From contig CM043943.1 in NCBI GenBank assembly GCA_014529385.2, positions 155,033,092 to 155,097,091 of the forward strand: a stretch of 64,000 nucleotides of DNA. The letters run 5' to 3'. The DNA is from Adiantum capillus-veneris (lineage: Eukaryota > Streptophyta > Polypodiopsida > Polypodiales > Pteridaceae). The stretch's first letter is position 1, and every line of letters starts with the position of its first letter. A program made the position numbers and the translations under genes. Shown piece after piece: positions 56,650 through 64,000 of this stretch. The notes under the pieces were generated by a model that saw nothing but the letters and a program-made list of their open reading frames with translations, was not told the origin of the DNA and did not search any database.

Positions 56650-57766
56650 CTGTAAGCATGTATACATGTGAAGATTAGAAAGATCTGGTATCATGTTCAG
56701 CTTGAACCTTTTTTTTCAACAAACACTCGTAAAAGATACAGACGTTCTCATATCAGGGGGGGCATGCCGAGAGATGAGGTCTGGTGATCATACAATGTCA
56801 TATAAAGTGCAATACAAGAGCCAATAGAGCAAATACAGGGAAGTTGTGCAGAAGATGGCGATGCTGGCCCAACACAATGTGACGTAAGCTGCCAGATGAA
56901 GCCCAACTCCGCGGGAAATGAATTTACAGTGCAGGCACTCCCTTACTTTGAGGTAGAGATGCAAACACCAATCAAACAAATTTTGAAGCTTGCAAAAGAG
57001 AAATGCAAAACATATTGGGATGAAATGCTTCAAAAGGACGATAAGATCATGCTTTTAAGAAATGCGATTTTTTATACTAAATAATGCATGAGAAAAAAAA
57101 AAGGCAACAAGATGAAGGGGAGATCCACCAGGTTAGAACCTCAAGAGACGATATTTGTTAAGATCCTAAGTAGTGGAGCAAAAGGAGGATGATTCACAGC
57201 TAAATAAAGTTAAAAAGGTGGACGCATCTAATGCTAATGTGCCCAATGTGCACCTAGCTCAGGAAAAACACCAAAGGTGGAGCACAATAGTACACTTCTG
57301 ATCTTTCAACCTACCTCTAGGAAAGAACATGCTACATCTTATTTGATAAGTGAGCAACCTTGCTCTGTACAGCCATCCCACAAAAGCTTCATCCAAGCAT
57401 TTGTGACAGCTTCAACCGTTTAGTGTGCTAAGAGGTTTCTACTACCACTTAGCAGCAGGCGCATTAGATGATTTTTCTCTTGGAAAAAAAATAGGACGAC
57501 ATTCCCACTAAAGTCGTCAATGCCCAATAGTGGGTGTAGAACTAGGTACCAATGTATGCTCCTACACACCCACACCACATGCGCAAACGGCCATACATCA
57601 GTACAAACATCTTCATACTGAGTTTCTATCAAGACTTTAGATATGCAGGGGAGACTCGGCCATAATGAAGTCTAGCACTAAAACCTGAACAAATCTGCAA
57701 GCACTATATATATTTGAACTGAAAGAGAAATTAAACACTTGAATCGAGACACAGAGTGGTGGAGTT
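56650..57766. other. TOR intron sequence and a minus-strand LTR scrap
   Basis: No TOR exon or other gene was found on either strand. The last part, about 57715-57766, matches a piece of an F-type LTR on the minus strand (acacagagtggtggag). Confidence 0.55.
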
Positions 57767-58240
57767 TGTCACAAATTTGTGACGTGGAATGCTCAGAGGG
57801 TTAGAGTTTGTTAAGCCTAACCCTCCCCAATTAAAAATATTGACTAGAGGGTTAGGGTTTAATAACCTAACCCTCCCAACTTATCAAAGAATCGCGGAGC
57901 AGCCTCAAAACCTAAAAGTAAAGCAACTAGCAAGTTGTACGGAAATCCGGAAATCCCGGAGTGACATTGTACGAACAATTTTACGGAACAGCCCTTTTGG
58001 CACTGGCTTTTGGAGGAAGAGCTTTTGGGAGCCTCAGCTTTTCAAAGGAGTTGCTTTGGGCCAGAGGCCACTTCATAAGCAGAGCCAAGGCCTCCTCTCT
58101 CGTAGATTAGCTGGGAGCACTACAAAGAGAGGACCCCCAGACATTGTATCTTGCGAAGCATCAATACCGAAAGGGGCACCAGTATTTGGGGCTAGTGCAT
58201 CTGGAAGCAAAACTATTGCTGCTTCATGTTGACTCTTGTC
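57767..58240 (+). mobile_element. LTR remnant
   Basis: It starts TGTCACAAATTTGTGACGTG, contains gggttaggg-type motifs and the recurring ataccgaaaggggcaccag motif near 58163. Its end is not sharply defined, near TTGACTCTTGTCA. Confidence 0.65.
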
Positions 58241-58610
58241 ACGAGGTTGTGGCAACCACTAGCCTTAGTTGTTGCTTCATGTTGACTCTTCTCACGAGGC
58301 TGTGGCAACCACTAACCTTAGTTGCTGGTTTCTTTCTTTTCATTTTTATTTAATTTTTGGTACCCTCTTTTTGAAGTCACAAATGGCCGGACATTGTATG
58401 GCCAGTGTGAAACAGCCGATGGCCGAGAGTTTCACCCACAATAGTAAAGGCTAGGTCGCCATGAGTTGGTCAGGCTAGTCAGCACTGAAATCCGAGAAGT
58501 AAATGGGTGTCTAGGCTCAATTCAAAGTCATCTAGGCCCCACGCGACACTTAGGTTGGTGGGTACTGGGAAATTAACTCAAAAGAGGCAAAGTAGACACA
58601 TGGCAGCACC
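58241..58610 (+). repeat. Diverged relative of the 3815/4946 repeat
   Basis: From ccttagttgctggtttcttt to the ggtgggtactgggaa end it follows the first 250 bp of the tandem unit in Gypsy D. A partial doubling of its start (gtggcaaccactagcc and gtggcaaccactaacc) is seen at 58250-58320. Confidence 0.75.
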
Positions 58611-59290
58611 ACATCTGTCACAAGCTGTCAACGTGTCAAGACACTGAAGAACGGAGCCAACCTGCAGATCCCGGCCGAGAATCCCAAACCCTAAGAAGAT
58701 GCAGCAGAAGAAGTTCCAACCAACTTAAGGTTCCCGTCCGAAGGGCCTAAAGTAAAGCAGCCTACACACATACACACATAGTATAGAAGCTGATGACGTG
58801 GCAGCAGAAGTACGAAATCCCGAAATTTACGTTGGAGTGCTGACGTGGCACATTGTACGGATTTTCAGATTTTACGTTGACTGCTGGCATGGCAGCTTGT
58901 ACGGATTTCCACGTTTTACGCTAGCTGTTGACGTGGCAGAGCTTTACGGATTCCTGCTTTTGTGCTGGCAGTTCTTGAGCACCTACTTTTGGGCCAGTCG
59001 CTTTTGAGTTGTAAAGATTGTAACTACTTTTTATGGCCAAGGGCCTTTCAATATGAGACAAGGGCTCATTCTCTACCATGCTTCAATACGAAGGTGCAAA
59101 GGGTGGAGTACCGACATTGTACTGAGTTCAAGTAATATAAAGAAATACCGAAAGGGACGCAAAGGTTTGGGGCCAATACTCTTTGGGCCCGTGTCGTCTC
59201 TCTCTTTCAGTTCAATTGTTATTGAAGTGATTAGAGTTGTTCAATCTGTTCTTTTCCGTTGGCACGTGGTGTCCGTCTTGTGACAACATC
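58611..59290 (+). mobile_element. Solo F-family LTR with ACATC duplications
   Basis: The LTR at 58616-59285, TGTCACAAGCTGTCAACG to CCGTCTTGTGACA, is flanked by ACATC at 58611-58615 and 59286-59290. No internal sequence is attached, so it is a recombination-derived solo LTR. Confidence 0.95.
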
Positions 59291-59394
59291 GATTTGCCAG
59301 ACTCATCCCAAGGGAGGCTTCTCCTGCATTAAGTGCCTACAGTGTGTGTGTGTGTGTGTGTGTGTGTGTAGGTAGTACAAATTACTGCGCTCTA

Positions 59395-59635
59395 GGAGAT
59401 TGGCATCTTCGAAATGCGTTCGTTGTGGTGCAGGCATTGAGAATATATCGCATCTTCTGTGGTCGTGTTCTCGTATGAGACAATTTGTGGATAGCATCTC
59501 TTCAACTCTTCGCTCACGTTTTCCTGGAGCACAATTTGGTAAGTTTTTTTGGATCTTTGGAGTGCTTCCACCTTTGCTTCAACCGTATGCCTACTTTTTT
59601 GGCTGGGTTAGATTCTGGGTACTATGGACAGTGTG
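59395..59635 (+). pseudogene. LINE zf-RVT fragment
   Basis: The frame KCVRCGAGIENISHLLWSCS then RMRQFVDSISSTLRSRFPG has the C-x2-C ... H-x4-C spacing of the zinc-binding end of LINE ORF2. A (TG)n run lies at 59341-59370 before it. Confidence 0.7.
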
Positions 59636-59810
59636 TGTAACAGACTTGGACACTCCAAGTCAAGAATCAACCGCGACAGCACCAAATAACCACTTCAAAA
59701 CAATTCACAGATCACAATAGATTTGCACTGGCCCGGCGGAGTTCCGTGCCTAGAGATATTGGCCCCAAAGACTGGCGCCCCTTTCGGTATTTCTTTTTGT
59801 ATTAATCAAT
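59636..59810 (-). mobile_element. Minus-strand LTR end remnant (C type)
   Basis: It starts tgtaacagacttggacactc, the complement of the C-type LTR end, and includes the ggcgcccctttcggtatttc segment. Truncated after about 175 bp. Confidence 0.82.
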
Positions 59811-61080
59811 CACTCGTCTCCCGTCTCACTTCCGCTCGTACTCCTTCAATAAGACGGTGTGGTCAGATTTTGCATGGTCGATATGAGACATTTTGGTCAG
59901 CTGCATAGCTGCATTTGGACCTGGAGGCATCCAGGGAGGGGTATGTATGACTATTGTGGATTCTTTGCAACAGGCCATTGTGGGCAGAGGTATTATTGTA
60001 CCAGGAAAAGCTCAGTGGATTACTATGCAGGTTCAAGGTTGCCTTATGGGTTTCCTAAACATTTATCCACCCAATGTGGCAAGTGCACGGGTAGAGTTCT
60101 GTTCTCAGGTTGTGGAGTCTTTGCCGCATGCAGAGCAATGGTGTGTTGGGAGGGACTTAACATGTTGGAGGACCCCTCTGATCAGATCGGAGGTGGCCAT
60201 GTCACGATACCCGGGGCTGAGCTGACAGCTTGGAGCGATTTTGTATGACTGTGAGGGTTTCTAATGTTTGGCAGCACTCAGGTTTTGTATAAAGCCCTGA
60301 CAGCCTGGTTTTCTCCCAATTATTGATCGCAGAGTTGGAGGAGTGAATCTATCTAGGATAGATCGCTTCTATGCTAGTGACCAGATTTGTGACTGGGGTG
60401 GGTTAGTTTGCATCTTGGCTGGGACATCCTTTTCGGACCATGCACCAGTGATCCTCACAGTGACAGATAGACAGAGGAGGGGCAGCACAATGCTACGCAT
60501 CCCTGAGAGGATCTTGTTGGACTCTAAGCTCAGAGAGCGAGTGGTGGCTCTTTGGACAGAGGGCTTGGACACGCAGGACTCTCCTGCTGACAGAGTGGCC
60601 TCTGGACTTGCTCAGCTTAGCCGCTTCTTTCTTCAGGAGTCTACGACCCGCCTAGCTGCAGCGAGAGAGAAGCGCCGTCTTCGACAAGGCGTTGCTTTCC
60701 TGCAGAGGATGCAGGAGCAACACCCAAACAGTCCTTGGTTGGAGGAGCAGTTGCAGCAAGCTCGCCAGGAGCTTGCCAGCACAGAGGAGAGACATCATGA
60801 GTTTGCTTTCCATCGACAAGCATCGCAGTGGACCCAGGTGGGTGACAGTGTTGCGGGGGCGTTCTTTGAAATTGTGCGACCCCAGCATGCGCATGCTAGT
60901 GTCAGCCAGATAAGGAGGCCTGACGGGTCAATTGCTTCAGAGCTAGAGGACATGCGTGCACTTGCTACTGACTTTTACCATGACCTGTTGTCAACAGAGC
61001 CTCAGTCAGAGCGTGAGGATGCATGCAGAGAGCTGGTCTGGGCACAGATGCCTTGTCTTGTGACTGAGGAGATGTGCTAG
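59811..61080 (+). pseudogene. LINE K endonuclease and linker
   Basis: Endonuclease parts: GRGIIVPGKAQWITMQVQGC and GFLNIYPPNVASARVEFCSQ (59950-60120), a frameshift, then the NMLEDPSDQIGGGHV segment, and SRIDRFYASDQICDW with SFSDHAPVILTV (60350-60460), the closing motif of AP-type LINE endonucleases. A long charged linker follows (60480-61075), ending at a TAG. Confidence 0.85.
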
Positions 61081-62797
61081 AGGCTTGAGCTGCCTCTTCA
61101 GCTAGAGGAGATCCACGTGGCCCTCAGAGCACTTCCCCGTGGTAGCTATCTAGGTGAGGATGGTTTGACTCCAGTTTTTTCTTATAGTACTAGGACTTGC
61201 TTGGCTCAAACCTCTGCAACGCCTTTCAGTAACATTTTACACACAGGAGAGATGCCTGACAGCATGAGTGAGGGTTTGATTTACCTCATTCCCAAGAGGG
61301 TGGTTCCTTGGATGAGATTCAGCAGTGGCGACTCATCACCATCCTTAACTCAGCCTACAAAATTCTTGCCAAGGCTCTGAGTTTGAGGATTCAGCCACTT
61401 CTAGAGAGCGCAATATCCTTGACAACATCTTTACTTTTTGTGAGGCATCTGCCCTCGCGCGCCTCCGTGGTGAGGATCTGGTGATTCTTCTTCTCGATTT
61501 TGAGAAGGCCTACGATAGAGTTGACTGGGACTTTTTGGAGGGCACTCTTCACAGGATGGGCTTCTCACATGCCTGGATTAGAGGGGTGTCAGCTCTTTAC
61601 AGACGTGCACACAGTCAGGTGCTTTTGGCAGGAGGTAGATGAGATCGGTTCATGCTCAGACGTTAAGTCAGACAGGGCTGCCCTCTTGCCCCCTTCCTCT
61701 TTCTGTTCTATGCTGAGGCGATGAGCAGATTTTTGGTTTCATAGCAGGTTGGTTTATGTGGCTTACTGCTTCCTGTTCGGGGTGATGAGCTACTTGATGT
61801 TGAGTTTGCAGACAACTCAGCTTTGTACTTGGAGGGCCAGGAGGCCAACCTACACAGGTGTGAGCAAGCTCTTGAGACCTTTTGTTGTGCATCAGGCGCA
61901 CTGATCAACTGAAGGAAGACAGTGGCTTTCTCGGTTGACAGTGCTCCTACGCCTGATTGGATGCCAAGTGAGGGTTTCAAATGGATGCCCTCAGGGACTG
62001 CAGTTCGTTACTTGGGCTGTCAGGTTGGCTTGGACTTGTCTCCTGAGCAGCAGATTGCTCCCCTCCTCCTGTCCATCAAGAGGAAGCTATTACAATGGAG
62101 CTCGGCACGACTTTCTTTGGCAGGCAGAGTTGTAGTGGCCAACCAGGTGTTGTTGGCTACTATGTGGTACATTATATCTTGTTGGATCTTCTCCTGCATC
62201 AGCCAGATAGAGAGGCTGATCAGGAATTTCCTTTGGTCAAGGCGTGATACTCAAATAGCCCCGGCCAAAGTGGCCTGGCACGTCATCACTCTACCTTGTT
62301 CTCGGGGGGGGAGGGGGGGTTGGAAATCATAGACCCAGCACAGCAGAGCAGAGCCCTTCTTGGGAAGTTTGTTGTCAGAGGACTGCTTCCAGGGGAGGAG
62401 CCCTGGAAGGAGTTTTTGCTTCAGCGGCTAGAGTGCCTCAGGTTGGAGGCCCTTGGAGACCTTCCACCAAATGGATTTTCACAGAGATGCGCAGAGTTGG
62501 CCTGGGCAGGAGACTAGAGGACCGTTTTGCTGTGAGCCTTCTTCGATCCTGGAAGCAGCTGCGGAGAGGCCTGGAGCAGCACCAGCCTACTCGCACGGAG
62601 GAGCACCTGAGACAGCCCCTTGTTGGAACCCCATGGTCAGCACTCAAAGAAGCGACTTGGTTGATAGTAGGCCTCATGTCTCTTGGGGTCCCATGGCAGA
62701 GGGTCCAGCACGCACTTTAGGTGACTAGCTACAGTTCTCAGGTTTGTTAGAGGAGCTTCAGAGCATCCAGCTACAGGGCATGAGAGGGGTACACAGC
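61081..62797 (+). pseudogene. LINE K reverse transcriptase
   Basis: Pieces: EGLIYLIPK (61270), GEDLVILLLDFEKAYDRVDW (61470-61530), RQGCPLAPF-type text (61670-61700), then the catalytic box as FADNSALYL (61810), where the second aspartate is asparagine, and GWKS-ending thumb text (61922-62332). Frameshifts and stops occur throughout. Confidence 0.88.
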
Positions 62798-63511
62798 ATA
62801 GTTACCCGGAACGCGGAACGGGAACGGCAACGGGATCCCCGCGGAACGGGGGAACGGCTAGGGGTCCGGAACGGGAACGTCGCGGAACGGGAGGTATAAA
62901 AAACACCCAAATAGTGCAATTTTTAGCTCCTTGTGTTTAAATACAAGGAGTATTAGAGTGCTTTCACTCTAATACTCACAAAAAACTCGTTTTGAAGACC
63001 ATTCAACCTTGCTATGACTAGATGATGATGAGAGAGAGAGAGAGAGAGAGAGAGTGAGATGGAGAGGGAGAGATTTGAGAGAGTGGGAGGGAGAGGAAGA
63101 GAGCTTGAAGGCTTGAAGCCTTGAGCCTTGAGAGAGTGAGTCTTGAGAGGGAGAGATCTTGAGAGTGAGAGGGAGAGAGCTTGAGCCTTGAGGATTAGCT
63201 TGTGAAGAGAAAGGGGGAGGGGGGTGCATTTTATGAGTCCTTGAGGCCTTGCACACTTTCACAAGAAGCCCAAACATTTACTTCAATTTTTTCAATTTTT
63301 GCCAAATTTGTTTGTAGCCGTTGGCCGTTCCAGGGGCATTCCTGAACCGTCCGGGGGCGTTTCGGAACGTTCCGGAATTCCGGAACGGCCGTTCCGGTTT
63401 GCATTGGCCACCCGGAATGTCAGACATTCCGGGACGTTCCGGAACGTTTGGGAAGGGAACTACCCCCCGGAACGCCGGAACGGGGGCTAGGGGGCGTTCC
63501 CCGGTAACTAT
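62798..63511. mobile_element. 714-bp non-autonomous terminal-inverted-repeat element with 10-bp duplications
   Basis: The ends are ATAGTTACCCGG and CCGGTAACTAT, inverted repeats. The flanks GGTACACAGC at 62788-62797 and 63512-63521 are identical. Subterminal regions are full of GGAACG words on the left and CGTTCC words on the right. Two back-to-back perfect hairpins lie at 62927-62974 and a (GA)n at 63032-63054. No transposase. The 9-11-bp duplication size suggests a Mutator-like origin; this is an inference. Confidence 0.88.
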
Positions 63512-64000
63512 GGTACACAGCATGTGCCAGGACATCACAGAGGCAATACCAACTGAGTGGCTTACACCTCTCGAGTCAGCAGTGCCCAGATGGATGGGGG
63601 CCTTCGCGCGACTGGAGGTCCTCATCGCAGTTCGGGCTTCCTCAGAGACTGTACCCTCCATGTTTTTCGAGCTACAGGGTGAGGGTCGGTTACAAAGAGT
63701 CTCAGTAGAGGCCCCACAGGTTGCAGAGTTTGTTTTCAAAGGATCAGAGTTGTGGGCATCTGTGGGAGGACTTGTGTCATAGATCCTAAACCAGCAGCTC
63801 TTGAGACAGGCCACTGCAGGCTGTGGGCTTGGGAGAGTTGTCCATCGGCACGAGTGCAGTGGAATCCTAGAGAGTGGTTTTGGAGGGACCCTTTCTCCTC
63901 AGCCGACCATCCAAGTGTCCCTTTCTTTCAGTACATTGTTCGACTAGGACATCACATACTGGCAGCACAGAGAGAGGCTTGTATTGTTGCAGCACCTCAT
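63512..64000 (+). pseudogene. LINE K continued
   Basis: LINE sequence resumes after the terminal-inverted-repeat element and from about 63690 is closely similar to bases 1-300 of this window. It runs off the window end. Confidence 0.88.

Noticed and set aside
54603-54857. Open frame extending TOR exon 7 across intron 6
   Set aside because: The extra residues do not match the TOR family, while splicing at gatcag|cat restores the conserved text and phase.
56788-57033. Minus-strand frame as an upstream TOR exon
   Set aside because: Its hydrophobic, cysteine-rich translation does not resemble HEAT repeats and splice sites do not fit.

Overview
This window is land-plant nuclear DNA, probably from a plant with a large, repeat-laden genome. 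The species cannot be named from sequence; a fern or gymnosperm is a guess from intron size. Three things point to a plant: the host gene is a plant-type TOR kinase, the retroelements are plant-type Copia and chromodomain-bearing Gypsy elements, and plant telomere-type (TTTAGGG) motifs are scattered through several LTRs.

The only convincing host gene is TOR (target of rapamycin), transcribed leftwards. Sixteen internal exons were read out with GT-AG borders and matching phases: twelve between 56649 and 53621 and four between 10726 and 9659. Together they give 1896 nt, 632 codons with no stop, covering the end of the HEAT-repeat solenoid and the first part of the FAT domain. The first and last exons lie outside the window. 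Most introns inside each exon group are 72-122 bp (two are 456 and 676 bp), but one intron, 10727-53620, is 42,894 bp. It splits a tryptophan codon (TG|G) and is filled with nested retrotransposons. The introns at both window edges are also long and filled with elements (at least 9.6 kb and 7.3 kb).

Left edge to first TOR exons (1-9658): the 3' end of a LINE, a minus-strand LTR fragment, a broken Gypsy chromovirus (D) carrying a 2.7-kb insertion with a 1.1-kb tandem duplication, and unannotated intron. Giant intron, left part (10727-23100): short tandem duplications, a minus-strand Gypsy (P) interrupted by a non-coding LTR element (F), which is itself interrupted by a nearly complete Copia element with perfect target-site duplications. 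Middle (22395-34423): a non-coding LTR element (G, same family as F) whose polypurine minisatellite was hit by a Gypsy chromovirus (H, CCGGG duplication), which in turn holds a LINE (L). Right part (34424-53620): LINE and LTR remnants, a solo LTR, then a three-level nest in which Gypsy A contains Gypsy B, which contains Gypsy C, followed by LINE and LTR fragments. Right edge (56650-64000): intron, LTR remnants, a solo LTR, and a LINE (K) of the same family as the one at position 1, interrupted by a 714-bp terminal-inverted-repeat element.

The mobile elements appear largely decayed, while TOR keeps an open frame and intact splice sites. The most notable feature is therefore a conserved signalling kinase that must be spliced across about 43 kb of nested transposons. 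The splice donor of that intron reads as an immediate in-frame TAA if it is not spliced.
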